From contig MBPM02000001.1 of NCBI GenBank assembly GCA_001695595.3, positions 248,001 through 312,000 on the forward strand: 64,000 bases of DNA. The letters run 5' to 3'. Below are positions 51,665 to 64,000 of this stretch, piece by piece. The stretch comes from Plasmopara viticola. Its lineage: Eukaryota > Oomycota > Peronosporomycetes > Peronosporales > Peronosporaceae. The notes below the pieces were generated by a model. It did not search any database. It saw only the letters and a list, made by a program, of their open reading frames with translations, and was not told the DNA's origin. Within the stretch, counting starts at the first letter, position 1. Each line of letters begins with the position of its first letter. A program made the position numbers and the translations under genes.

Positions 51665-52010
51665 TGTTACGACTGCCTTCTTAAAGCTGAGCAGCCAATT
51701 TTCATTAAAAGGAGTCTCAAGGAGTTTTGGCTACATGCACATGACAGGCACCTTACCGGTATTTATACAGCTTTGCATACTTAAGCATTTTAAAAGATAG
51801 TGAACTGGGTAATTTCTTGCCTATACTACTAAATGCATTATTGGTAGGGATCAACACAAGATAAATATATGTTAATCTATAGGATGCGATCTGTTGCCTC
51901 AGCCATCATCTTAAAGCCGGGTAAGAGAGCTGCCATGTATTTTCCCAAACTCCTCCTCTATGAAATGTACTATGTGACATTATTACAATTTTGCTAAAGA
52001 TAATGGTAAA
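51665..52010 (+). repeat. Diverged LTR-like repeat, right copy
   Basis: Begins TGTTACGACTG immediately after a purine tract, a common start for oomycete Gypsy-type LTRs. It shares ordered blocks with 46310-46560. The right-hand end is not defined. Confidence 0.45.
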
Positions 52011-55000
52011 ATTTGCAAGCACTGGTCCTTGACTTCATTACTATCACCGCATACGCTGCAGAAAATTGGGTTCTTGAAATAAAACTAGGCGTCATTGACC
52101 TGCTTAAATGTCTCCACTTTCCCAGATAGGAGACGTTACGGGTGCAGATTTAATAATTTATGCCCTGTGATTATGACGGGGTCACACTGCACCTTGCACG
52201 GAGGAGAGTTTAGGAAGATATAAGATCGTTTGCTGGACGAATGCTCATTGACTCTGTACCTGAAAGATCGATCAGCGCAATAGTTTGCACCTTTAAATTA
52301 TTTCATACAATACAGTCTTAATGTCTTTGGTTCTACATTACGATCTTCAGACGCTACTTCGGCAGACCTCAGATTGCAGACCGGTATGAATTCCTGTCGT
52401 GCACCGGGACCGTTTTTCCTAGATCTTCGTCTAACGAAAAATTGGCTGTTATTTAATTCGTTCGTCATTTTTATCAAGAGTAAAAGAACACATAGTATAG
52501 AAGTGGTGAGTGCAGAATAATAGAACTTTTATTGGAATGACCGATTAAGTCATAACGATAGTTAACCAGGCAGAAAAAAATGTACCAGTTGACAAAGCCG
52601 ACTCTTTCAAAGGTTGCTTTGAAATCCAAAAGTGCCTCTATGCTAAAGTTCTTCTCGTAGCTAAGGCTGTGCCTGCACTGTGGGCGGTAGTTCAAAATGG
52701 CTCGGCAGCTAAAGCGTCGCTCAGACAAAGAAGGCTCTGCAAGTCCCTTGTCTGGTGAATGGTAGAAACATCCGTCCACAGGCAATAGCATAATGAGGAT
52801 TTCCGAAGGCAATTTAGTGACAACTTCTCGCTTGCTAAAGCTGCAAAGAATTCTTAAGATAGTGAAAAGGTTGTCAAATCAAATTAATTGCCCGGAGTAA
52901 GCCTTAAAGACTGTAGAACTTGTCGTCACTTTTATTAGCGATACGAAATCTTTTAATCGCAATATAAGGAATATTTTGGCATTTCAAGGGGCCAATACCC
53001 AAACAGGATGCTTTTTAATGAAGTCACCAATATTGGGCAGCGAAGTAAAAGCAAAAAAAGTCGGTACGCTCTGCGAGTGGTTTCAGAGACCGCAGTCGGC
53101 AATGCGATGTGCGATTAGCTTGACAGCTTGTCTACCGCATTATACCGACACATGTCACCCTTATGCTTCAAGCAGCGACTTAACGGAAGAGAGGAGCTAC
53201 TACCCTACATTGATGACAATAGGGCCGATAAGTATGCTCGGCCGCTTTGTGCACCGCAAGAGCTTGTGGAGGCAACTTTTAGTAAAGCGTATACGAAAGA
53301 AATAAGTCTTAAAAGAGCCATTGTTTCAGCGCAACTTAACGGTGGCTATGTGTGAGCTTCTGGTTCAACGCAAAACTTTATATTGAGGAGCTCGCTGAGA
53401 CTCGAATGATGTTCAAAGACATGAGTGTCTTGAATCTGGTATTAGGATATCCTCTGATCCAATTCAGCACTTTCATGATCAGGATTTTATTTTTACTTTA
53501 TTCTCACACTGAGAAAACATTCATATTTTAAAACCCAAATCCAACTATCTTTTCTATGCATGTGCAATTTGCCCATGTAGTACGTCGGAGATGGCTTGTC
53601 TCCAAAACTTCTTAGATTCGAAGAAACGTCAAGCAAGGCGATGGTAATGCAAACTTAAATCGCGGGTATGAAGTCACTCGCACCACACCTCAATGCGCAG
53701 CCAAATGACCCCGATCTATCCTTGACGAATCGCAACACAGTTTACCAGAGCTCAAAGAAACAAGCTCCGTGAATTGAGATAATTGTGCCACTTCACAGGA
53801 CATTTTGTGTGCTAACAAGACCTCCTCTACTTCACAGAGTGCTAAAGGGATGCCCTCACTTCGGCCTCAAATTCGCTTAAAAAGAAAATAATGCTTATGC
53901 GCATGCGTTTGAAATCGATGTAAGCGCGTTTCATCTAGAAGTGCAACTAGCCCTGGCTTTTAAGGAGTGCCGAAAGAACTCTTCTCTGCTTTGACCTTAA
54001 ATCTCCTCTAAAGAAATCAGCCGCTGTGTACGCGTTTGAAATCGATCTTGAGATCGGCTCAGGTGGTCAGAGCTTAAGTTTTGATGTTAGCCAAGATTCT
54101 TAAAACCTCCAAAAAAAGACGATCAAGTTTGACCATGTGATGTTTCCACTCCACTAGCCGATTGATTGCCGCTTGTCTCAGCTCGACGTCGCCAGGCTGC
54201 ACCTGAAAGTCGTTTTCCTTCGTAGGCTCGTTTGTATGGTCACATGCTCTCTGTTTGCCTGAGATTTAGGATAAAGCGAGTGGACGAATCTTCGAAGCGA
54301 GACTGAGGAATGAGGCGTACATGAGACTTGGAGTTTTGGAAATTGAAGTTTTTTTTTAGGCATTCCACATAAAATGTAAAGTTTGTCGACATCGTAGTAG
54401 GGGGTTCGATAAGGTAGCTACACGTGTCTTTCACGACCGTGAAAAGCTTGATGGAAGATTATTTTACGTTGCTCAAAATTCTGAATTGAACCGTTTCAAC
54501 AGAAAATTGTACCTTGATATACTATATTACTTTTAGCGATTACATCGAAATTCCTTTGTCTGTGTTGACCTGTAAGCTCCTTTTGTTCACTTTTGGCAGA
54601 CAAAAATGCATTGCCTACTCTGCTGTATAAATTCAACCGACGGTTTGCAAAGTTGACTGGTCTTGCTGTAAACAATTGGGTTGAAAGTTTTTTTCAGCCC
54701 CATTCCAAAAACAATTGTGCTTAAGAGCTAGCGAAGGGTGTACAAATCGTTGATGCTTGAGCGAGTTTTTTTGTCATGGAATCTTGCCGACCCACGAAAA
54801 TGGCGTCTCAGCTCACATATTGTGCTGTGTGTCTATCCGTCAAACCACTTTCTGTGGATAATTGGTGGGGACATAAAAAACGAGTTTCTTTCAGCTGAAA
54901 CAGCGTTGCTTAGAGCGCAGCGGCAAAATGCGAGTTTCTTTCGACCCTATTAAATCCAAGAGACAATTCAAGTATCGCGTCTCCAAACAGCTTCTTTTTC

Positions 55001-58000
55001 GCAGTTGTACTGGTTTGAATAGGAGCAAATTGTGCCATCCTCCTTAGGCGGTGCCCGGAAATTACTATGCATTAATCTTTATCCAAACAAAGACAAAATT
55101 GAGGCTGATGGACTTTCAGCACTCCGCCGGTTTTAGCAAGCTCTGCAAAGGAGCCGACATGTGCGCGGCGAATTCGACTTTCTGACTAGTCAGGCAGATC
55201 CCAACATACTTGGCCATCTACTCCAACAGATATGCTACGGAAGACAAAGCATACGCTTCATTCGGCCTAGATGGCTGCTAGCTGGTGAGTTATGTGCTTT
55301 CAAAATATACTAATATTTCAGATCACTGCTTTTTAGACAATGGCTCCGGCTTGATTAAACGGATCATCCTCACTAGATGAAGACCATTTGCCCACTTATA
55401 ACAATGCGACTGCGATTGCTGCATAAAATTAGCCACTCGACTTTGGCATCCTTTGCTTAGAACGCTAAAGAAGCCTTAATTCGTATTGCACTAAAAACTC
55501 CAAATTGGTAATAGTTTCGTATGCTTTGTATATACATCAAATCTTTTGTGATTGCCATGCTTTTATTAACCGCAAAAGTTGTGTTTCGTCAGGAATAACA
55601 ACGATTATGCCAGATTTGGGTATGCATAGGGTGCTACTGATGCGGTCCTTGAAAAGGAATGGTTCAAATGCACTACAGAAGCCTCGGACCCTTAAAATTG
55701 TACTTAGTTGGTAACAAATGTATACTTTACCGCATGTAATATTTTGCCATAAAATGGACTTTTTTCTGGCAGCACTCAGCTGCCTGGCCTGAAGGGAGAC
55801 AACCTTAGTTACGACCGTTCTCATTAAGTTGTAGCAGCGTGCAGCCAAGGACATGGTTAAAGCATTACGGAAGCGTTATAGTGCTGGTTTTCGAACATCA
55901 CTCAGTGTCCTTTCACAATGATTCGGACGGAGGCTTTTCAAGACTTGCATAGCTAACACAGAATAATTGGCTAAGTCTAATCACATCCTTTTGGACTTTT
56001 GCGTATTCTAAGCCGAGATGGCCTTTAACTGTATTAGTAATGCGCGGACTTCATGGCTGCTTAAGAAAAGCTAATAAAACGCTTTTGGCGCTTTGTTTGT
56101 TCTACCGTAGAGCTCGTGCTTCGTCATGACCTTAAAAGCTTGCTTGTATGAATCTTTTAAGTTGCCGTGTGTCTTTGGAACGGCCATTACCAATTGATTG
56201 TAAGTTGAACGAAAGCTCGCATCGGTCGAACAGTTTGTAACTAGACGGTCAAACGTCGCCATTGCGTATTCTAGACCTTGTAGCACTACTATCACCCCCA
56301 TAGTATGCCATCAGACGTAAAATCTGTCGCAAGAGATATCCTGGACTTCTTCGTGTGAATTCTGAAAAAATCTACTTTAACTTGTGCACCCTGTACAAAT
56401 AATTAGCCAAAATGTCCTTCATTTGGCAAGGTATACGTCTACATCGCAATGACTTTCAGCAGGCGCAACAAGTTGCCACTTCTCGCTTAATTTTTTAACA
56501 CAAGTAGTCTGCAACGAGCGTGGCGGATTTTTAAAATCCCGCATAAATAAAATCCTTGATTTTTGGTATAGCGGGCAAAAATGAGCTCTCAACGCTCTTG
56601 TAAGAGTCACTACCTATTTCGAATTCTTTCGGCTGACCTGTGAGCGACTTAAGATTCCGCACAACTTTTTTGCCTAAGTGCAACGTCCGCTGGTCCAAGT
56701 TTTTTTTAATTGAAAAATAGTAAAAAAGGGTTGAAGCATTTAGAACTACAACTCTGAAATATATCCAGCTTTCAGCTCAATCGAGACACCAGTGGCTTCG
56801 AGTACAGCAGCTCTGACATTTGTAGCGGTGCCTCAAATTAAAGCGCACCAGCCATGAGTGTATTTATCAATTGTGTTTGTAAATCCGACTTCTCGTTAGC
56901 CATGAAATCGTCTCTGATAGCCAAGGATCGCCTTTGTATTACATCCCCGATCTTTTCTAGTAGAATTCTGTTACCTGCTTGCAAATTTTATTACGCTCAG
57001 TTGGTAGCGCTAAGCTACCCACGCTTAAAAGGCTAACTTTTGCGTTTTCAATTGCTAGTGCTGTCAGCAAAACTCTGTTTTTGATGATAAAAATTTTAAA
57101 ACCGTAAAATTATTACTATCTTTGATGCCTTTCATGTTTTTATTGAGTATATGTTCTTTAAGCTATTATTAGAAGAGCCGTACGTACAACAGGGTAAAAA
57201 CACGACTCTCCTAAGTTCTCTAGTGCAAAATTGAATGAATGATACTTATGACCTTGTTATGCTGAATATTTTGGGAGTTCAAGGCTCGTACTTTTCTGAG
57301 CCGTCCATGTCAAGGTTCGTGCTGTTGAACTTAATAATTTTCACAGCCAAATCTTTTTCTTATATCAGCAACGTTGAAAACCGTACTATTAGCAATTCAA
57401 GCTAAAGCGGATTTGTATCGATTTCTCTGTCACGAAAGCAGATTTACGATTTGCTTGATTCGGGCGTGTCCAAGTTTTGCGACTCTTACGAGTCTAATAA
57501 GACTCGAAAAGGAATTCTATATCCTTTTACACTTGTGTGTGCACACAATAATCCATCACTGCTGAATTTCTTCAAGAGCTGTTGAGCTCTATGGGGCATA
57601 AAGTCCATGGTGTGTATCAGCCAACCAGGACTTTAATGTGTCCCACCCATTAGGATGCCTTATCTGTACTTGTAATTAGCTCTTCCTAGTCCTAAGAATA
57701 CCCAAAGATTCACCTCTTTGATGCAGACACAAATCATGTGATGCAGCCAAAGCAGTGAATGCTACTTTGCTCAGCATCCTGGAGACAAAGAGACTGAAAC
57801 AGAGTCAGCGGGCCCTTGTATAGTACTACGGGAGGCTTTACTGAGCATACTTCTTGGGAGAGCGATCTTAATTGTCGCTATTATCCTTGGATGAGCAATT
57901 TGAAGTGCCTTTACCGGTGTAATGATCGGTATATTAAAAAGCCTACCTTTAGACCACCAATGAGCACAGCCACCTTGACTTGTACGGAAAGTGGCGTCCC

Positions 58001-58223
58001 AGCGCTTACTCCATAAACTTACAAAGGTGTATTTAAAGGGTTTTAGCCAACCGTGCGCTGGTCGCGCTGTCGATGGTAAGTAAAAATGGCTGTTTGACAT
58101 CTCAACACTACCCAACAAACTCGACTACAACTTAAAACTTTTACTTTCCAAGATTACTTCGCTCGCGTCCTCCATAAACAATTCCAAATGTGAATATCCC
58201 CATTTTGCAATCGTGCCTGTTAT
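52011..58223. other. Gene desert, 6 kb
   Basis: No gene can be supported. Minus-strand open frames at 55.5-56.6 kb read like decayed protein-coding sequence (for example a 76-codon frame at 56071-56301 with ATFDRLVTNCSTDASF), but I cannot assign them to a family. Frames at 52.5 kb and 54.2 kb are similar. These are probably old transposon remains. Confidence 0.5.
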
Positions 58224-59430
58224 TTATTCCTTTGTGAAAGGTGCAAAAAACTTCACGTCTTTACCATGAATAATGTGCCTCGCAAAGATGATCTCGACAA
58301 AAGCTTTGCTGTCACCTTTAAGTTGGACAAGGCCAAAATCAATATGCGCGTGGTCACTTGAAAAGGTGCTTCGAATAATAGAACAGGTGGAAATTACAAG
58401 AAGCTCAATATTTTGCAGCATTTGCCCTTGCACCCTATTCATTGTCTTGAAAAAATTGGCTAAATCGAAAGCAGCAAGGATGAGCTTAAGAATCACGCGA
58501 AATGCAAACACATTCCTTAAGACAAGAACAATCAGGCCTCGGCAATTTTTTGTCTTGGCATATGCTTGGTTTACAGAAAAATTTTGCTTGACCAATCAAT
58601 GAGTCCACAGTTTGGTATAAAATTTGTAAAATCATGATAGGTGCATCTTTCTTGAGCGTCAGCTTGTGTGACAAAATCTCGTTGCGTATGATGGTATGCA
58701 GAACTTCTACTTTAACAAAGGTTCCTCTTTAGTCTTATCAAATCGTGTTTTAAAAATACCCACACGATTGCTCATCTGATCTATTTATTCAGCATTGTTA
58801 ATGCGACTACCTCAGCATCAGCTATCGTTGAAATCATTCCATCTTCTAAGTGCTCACCCATCGAGATTTTGAAAGAGTGACATTTGCATACACGATTCAA
58901 ATGATATCAAAAGCCGATAGCAAGTTTTAAGGATTGTCTTCGCTCATAGCATTGTTTCCGCGAGGCGATGTTAGATCAAAATGTTTTCGTTTGATGACAA
59001 GGCGCCTCATTTCATGCTTGATCTTTGCTTCTTCAAGGAGATATCAGAATAAGCAGACAGGTGCCATCAATTTGGTATACTGCTCGCGCAAATCTATCGT
59101 AAAATGGAACTAAAAATTATCCACAGATTACGACAATTTTGAGGAAGTATCGATGGCTTCGCCATGGCGCTTCAGACAACCACGTGTATGTTTGAGATTT
59201 CCATGTTTTCTCAAGAGCTCTTCATTTTAATCCGTGTGTCGCGTGGCAATTGACTTATATCCTCATACGAATGCAGGTGCGTGCTTAAATCTCAATCCCA
59301 AGAAATTGAGGGAGTTTCTACTGTACTGACTGCTTGACGATAGATCACGTCGTGTGTTAAAGCTTAAAGATATCTTTAAGTGTTGATTGAGCTGTACGGC
59401 CACTCATCAGCGAAAGAAAAGTAGCTACGT
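58224..59430 (-). mobile_element. Helitron helicase remnant
   Basis: On the minus strand the order of conserved Helitron/PIF1-like helicase pieces is visible, with many breaks: a LMSGRTAQSTLKDIFKL block (like the GRTAHS-F-L motif) at 59428-59361, KLTLKKDAPIMILQ (the LKKGAPVMLLRNL motif) just before 58640, and TMNRVQGQMLQNI (the TINKSQGQTL motif) followed by a degraded FSHGQLYVALSRV region near 58330-58450. Stops and frameshifts rule out activity. The ends of the element, a 5' TC and a 3' hairpin with CTRR, were not found. Confidence 0.6.
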
Positions 59431-62000
59431 TTGGATGCAACTGCGATAGATTTTTTTCTCTTCAAAGTGCTTCAATGAATAAGTGCAGAGTGTCGTTTTG
59501 CTAGGACTATCGATGGACCAGATTTTGGCCGGGCTGCATATCGTTCATTGCATCTATAATTTTTGTAAGTATTTAACCTTTGTTTGAGTGGTTTTCACAA
59601 TAGCTCCAAGCAAGTCAGATAAAAGCTTTTTATCCAAAGACAAAGAGATTTATTGAGGAAATAATTGAGCACCAGATTGACGAACTTTATATGCTACAGC
59701 ATATCAACCTTACTTGTTCTACACTTACTTGCTAACGGTAATTTATGCGAGTTTTTGGCTCAAAGCATCCCTTTTTTGCTCCGCCTTTTGCACCATTTTT
59801 GTCGACATAGTCACTTAACAATTCTGTCTACTCTGTCCCGAAGCGCTCGTATCTCATCTTTTTGAAGACAAAAAAGAAAACTGCGAAAAGCTGAGGTAAC
59901 TTAAACGTATTGACTTTTTCCGCTCTTTCATACATGGCACCCATTTAACAGCACTTTTGTAATCACGAAGCGGCAGCGTGCTTTTAAATTTATAGCAATT
60001 TGAGACGTAAACTTCGATCGATGTAAGCGCGAAAGTATAATGTATATTTTAACTTGCTTTAAAATCTGTTGTCCACGTAAAGTTGCTGTTAAGTGGGGAA
60101 CGCCTGTTAGAGCTTAACTATAGACAACACCTCACTTTTGATATATCTGACCATTTTGAAGCGTAACAGTAATTGTACTGAGCGATTGAAGGCAAATTAT
60201 GGCCTTCATTATCAATATTACAGCTGCGAGTAGTGCACTGCCGACGGCAACCTGGACGCGTCGCAAACAACCTTGAACGGTCGACTCGGAAAACAAGAAT
60301 CGGCTAATGTAACAAAAAAAATCGACTTTGTGAAACATCTCTTAATGTAAGATTTCGTGAATTTACCATGTAGATTCTTGGAAAAGATTGGGCAGCCACG
60401 TATCTACTTTTGCGTAATTTCCACTGAATTTGTGTATGTAATCGACCAGGCTAAACCTCTTCTTAAAGTCTTTCAAGCTTAGCAGGACCGGGGAATCTAT
60501 GTTTGTTAACAAAACAACTACAAAAGAAATTCATTTTCGCCAAAGATGCTTTTTTTTACAATGGCGCTCAAAGCTCATTCGTGCGTGCGCCTGAGTACTG
60601 TTCGCAGAAAGACAATGTTGTTTTCAATTCAAACTTTTCGTGCTGTGCACGACCATTGACAAAATATGATTTTAGTATGTCTATCTATACGCCTTGTGGG
60701 CTGTGAACAGTTGGGTCAACAGAAACTTAAAAGCCGCAGGCGCGATCAAAAGCGTATAAGGCATGGCGAACACATCCAATATATACCGCTTGAAATGCAA
60801 ATCGCGGCCAAATATTTATCACTTTCTCGTAAGAAGAGTATGAAATTTCGCCACTAAAGTCGAGGCGGTTACAAGACCAATACTCATGCCGAATGATAGA
60901 GCAGATACGCTGCAAAAGAACACGATGGAATAAACAATGTATATTGCCATTTAAATTATTGTGAACCTGTACAATGTGCCTACTCCCATTCGTCTTTTTG
61001 ACACAGAATGTCAAAGTGAAGTGGTGAGACTTACTCTCCCTTTTGACTGCCGCCTTGCACGAGGATCCGCGTCTAAGCCAATTTAGTGGCTGCAACAAGC
61101 TTAATATAAGCGTACACGATGCGCCACTTGGCATTCGACTTTTCACGCAAAATATTGTCGTAAAGCATTATGACTGACTCTGCCTTGCCATTCTGTCTCG
61201 TGCTTTGCACGAAATCAATGATGTCACACAATTCTTTTTCTAAATGTCACTGCTGTGTATCGCGGTTATTGGATACCTGAAAACTAGTCAATTTCATGAC
61301 GTCCAGCTCGGTTAGGTGGTAACACTGAAGACAGGGTTTGTCAGGCCACAATCTTTTATTTTTATAAAGGGTAACATAGATCTGATAAATCAAAGACCCA
61401 TTCCTTGCACCAAGAAGCTAATTTGTGTCTATCTTATCCGTTTTAGCTAAAAGCAACAAAAAATCGATCGTTTAGGTCCAAAGATGACTATGCTGTCAGC
61501 TTTACAAGCATTTTAAACTTTGTCACGGCATCTCGTATAGCTCAAGTAGAGCATTTGACTGACGGGATGGCTTCCAAGCTTATCGTACCAGAAATTTTTT
61601 AAGTGGGTATATAGTCGAGCGCTATCCTCGCTATCCAATATGTGTACTCAAGGCCCTTCCGAGATATAAAGAATAGCCCTTTGCAGCTCAAGGAAAGCCT
61701 TACGTCACTTTCTTCTTCTTGACAATGTTGGACATCACGGCGAGATTATCCGAGGGATATGTCGTCTGACAAGGGGCTACGCTAATCGAGCCCCCACTCA
61801 GCAAAACATTTGCTACTCTACACGTATCAGAAGGTCGATGCCTCAGATACCTTTCCCTCCGATCGACCATGTTGCACCAAACTTACAGCGATATCTCCTT
61901 ACAATGAACGTTGCTCGATGTTTACGCACCAACTCACCCACAAAGTTCATACTTCCATACATCCTTACTTTAACGCCAACTATGACATGACGGCATGCAG
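59431..62000. other. Probable remainder of the decayed Helitron and desert
   Basis: If the helicase remnant belongs to a full-length Helitron, its Rep region should lie at higher coordinates on the minus strand. The frame at 60727-61146 (minus), with KKTNGSRHIVQVHNN and HRVLLQRICSII, faintly recalls the Helitron N-terminal region. This is too damaged to be sure. Nothing else was recognised. Confidence 0.25.
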
Positions 62001-64000
62001 TACATGCTTTCTACGAGCTTTGTAGGGTAGCTTATGTGCCGCTCCGCCCGCAGTTGTAGAGGTTTGTCCGTACTACTTTGGCCGTACGCCAACCGTGCCA
62101 TCAGCGGCATGCAGTGAGTGTTGCTTCCTAAGAGCACCGCTCAGTGGTTTACAAACCACTCTACGTCGCGGACTATTTATCGAGGCACCATTAGTGTCTA
62201 TCCCTTGCAAATTCTACTGTTCATCGAGTAGACCAAGTCGAGCCGGTTTTTGCGCCGGTAGAGCTCTTTTCCTATACCAGAAAGGTTGTCATGACTTGAT
62301 CGAGCTTTGCTAGAAGTAAAGGGGGTAGCGTGCACGTCTAGAATGTTAGAATGGACGTATCTATGGCCGTACATCATCTCGGCACTTCATAAGAGCGATT
62401 ATACGCTTTGTTGTTGCTCTATTGCGCCATAGCAGAATGAAGTTGCTTAAAGCCATGACCTATACTAAACAACGTTTGCAATTACTAAGTCATGAAACTT
62501 CACACCTTGACACACCAAAATGCACCTCTTGTTTCTGTCGCTGAGCGAATAGTGATAGCGTCACGTCGTCAGTACATGAATGTTTTCTTTGTTAGTGAAG
62601 CGTCAACTTTAATTACTCGGCGTCTTTAAGCTTGTAATGACATACCAAAGTTTATTTAGACCTTCATGACTATCTTTACCCACGCAAGTAAGGCTTGCAC
62701 GTACGATTTATTTGCAGAGCACGGAATTTTTGAGGCAGATTCCTGTCGCACTCTAAATCTCTCTGGGGCTCGACTGAATGTTGTGCTTCCTTAGCAGGCC
62801 GCCTTTTGCATAGAGGGTGTTACAATTTCCCCGCGCCACTATGTTTGGGAGCAGTGGAAGGTCAACTTATCCACCCTTGGCGCAGGTGGCGCCCCGATTG
62901 CAAACGGTCGGTACTGCTCCATTAAGGCACCTCGGTTGCCCATACGTTGCCCGCAGCACGGAAGTCTACATCCTCCTCATCAGTGTAGCTAAAATTTGTG
63001 GGGGCCGAGCCGCGCGATATGCCCGGACTCTGCGATTCGTGCTTTTGGAAGATAAGCTTGGCTTTTTTTGCCACTTTCGTAGCATCCTCAAATAGATTAG
63101 GTGTACACAGAGTACGGGCGGGCTGCGCCCGTGCACATCCGTACTCAAATTCGGCAATATCACCTATTATTTAAGTGTTGCTCTAGCCATATTGCCAGAG
63201 AGCTCGTAGCTCCTGGATATAGTCGACTTAATCCTTCGGGTTGCAAGATAAGCATAGTTGAGTGCCGGAAAGAGTTGTGAAAAGATTGACCTTAAATGAG
63301 GTTTTGCACGTGAGTTACCATCGCGTGCTTCCCGAGCTTCAAGGTGACCGTAGCATCTCGCTGTCGCCCCGCCTGCAACAATGCTGACATCTTGGTCATT
63401 TTGACACCGAAGAGAATATTTGCCGAGTTGCAGCCATTGTTAAGTGTGCGACCTTGGGCACGGAAGGCCGTTTTGGTGAAGAGGCACTCCAAATCCAAAG
63501 TAATCTTCCTTGAAGTTGGCACATACCCCGAAACATTCAATACATGCTCTATTGAGCCAATCTTTTGTGCTGAAAGGTGGCTCTCCGCTAAAACAAGCCT
63601 TTAAAGAATGGCGGCACCACTTGATGTCCATACCCGTTAGCAAGAAAGGGAGCCCTTTATTACAGAGTTACTTTTATGACCTAAGAAGTTACAGATTGGA
63701 CCAAAATAGAATAACTTTTACTTTAAATATGCGGGAAACGGCATTCATTTTGCGATCGTTACAAACACGATCTTACGGCGCGCCTCTTTCGTACATGGTA
63801 ATGTGTGATGCCGTCACAAATCGAGCTAAGCCTTTTCGAGTTGACCTCGAGGTGACAAGTAGAAAAATCAAAGTAAAGGTGATTTGGTCAATCCACATCA
63901 TCTTTGTGTGAAATATGAGATAATCGTCGGAACTTTTTAGGAGCACTATTCTTAAACTTTGAGCTTGCGCTATTATTATACTGTGTTAAAGTATTTATAA
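62001..64000. other. Right-hand desert, nothing recognised
   Basis: Short open frames on both strands lack motifs. The longest, 63510-63911 (133 codons), has ordinary composition, no signal peptide and no RXLR motif, and overlaps open frames in other registers, so it is not called a gene. Confidence 0.5.

Noticed and set aside
62135..62165. AGTGGTTTACAAACCACT as a tRNA anticodon arm
   Set aside because: It is a short palindrome, but no TpsiC arm or acceptor pairing is present around it.
63510..63911. 133-codon open frame near the right edge
   Set aside because: No motif, no signal peptide, no RXLR or EER, and overlapping open frames in other registers. Not supportable as a gene.
1..64000. 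RXLR or Crinkler effectors, CRISPR arrays, rRNA genes
   Set aside because: No secreted frame with RXLR-EER, no LFLAK or HVLVVVP motif, no regularly spaced repeats and no rRNA-like sequence were seen on reading both strands.

Overview
This window reads as a eukaryotic nuclear contig from an oomycete, most like a Phytophthora or downy mildew (Peronosporales) genome. The genes have very short introns of about 41 to 89 bases, usually with GTGCGT, GTATGT or GTACG donors, CTAAC-like branch sites and CAG or TAG acceptors. The proteins look like stramenopile versions of widely conserved eukaryotic families. The mobile DNA includes Copia LTR, LINE and Helitron remnants of the kind common in oomycetes. 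The species cannot be fixed from the sequence.

Layout. 1-6405 (+): the last 1968 codons of an RME-8/DNAJC13 endosomal protein in eight exons, running in from the left edge. 6406-19.9 kb: a gene desert of decayed repeats, including a Copia reverse transcriptase fragment. 20.0-25.7 kb (+): a DUF1279 mitochondrial membrane protein, pyroglutamyl-peptidase I, an internally deleted LINE with clear 12-base target-site duplications, and a La-domain (LARP4-like) RNA-binding protein. 28.65-30.6 kb (-): a nine-exon MIT/coiled-coil protein resembling NRBF2. 30.8-35.3 kb (+): a dead Copia retrotransposon whose two LTRs are recognisable. 36.4-37.85 kb (-): Sec61 alpha. 38.1-42.2 kb (-): a 13-exon, 1126-residue coiled-coil protein of unknown role. 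42.3-46.0 kb (+): condensin subunit SMC2, divergent from the coiled-coil gene across 157 bases. 46.0-64 kb: a second desert with an old LTR-like direct-repeat pair and a decayed Helitron helicase on the minus strand.

The layout is a compact gene island (about 20-46 kb) of housekeeping genes for endosomal traffic, ER translocation, chromosome condensation, RNA binding and mitochondrial membranes, flanked by gene-sparse repeat deserts. This is the usual oomycete pattern. Most neighbours have no obvious pathway link. The closest physical pairing is the coiled-coil gene and SMC2, which share one promoter interval. I found no credible RXLR or Crinkler effector, tRNA, rRNA, CRISPR array or secondary-metabolite cluster. 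I see no clear new system. The most unusual items are a J domain without its HPD motif in RME-8, the 13-exon orphan protein beside SMC2, and a pair of adjacent long palindromes at 26.82-26.87 kb.

Exon structures were worked out by hand from splice signals and frame. For every multi-exon gene the joined exons keep one open frame to the stop.
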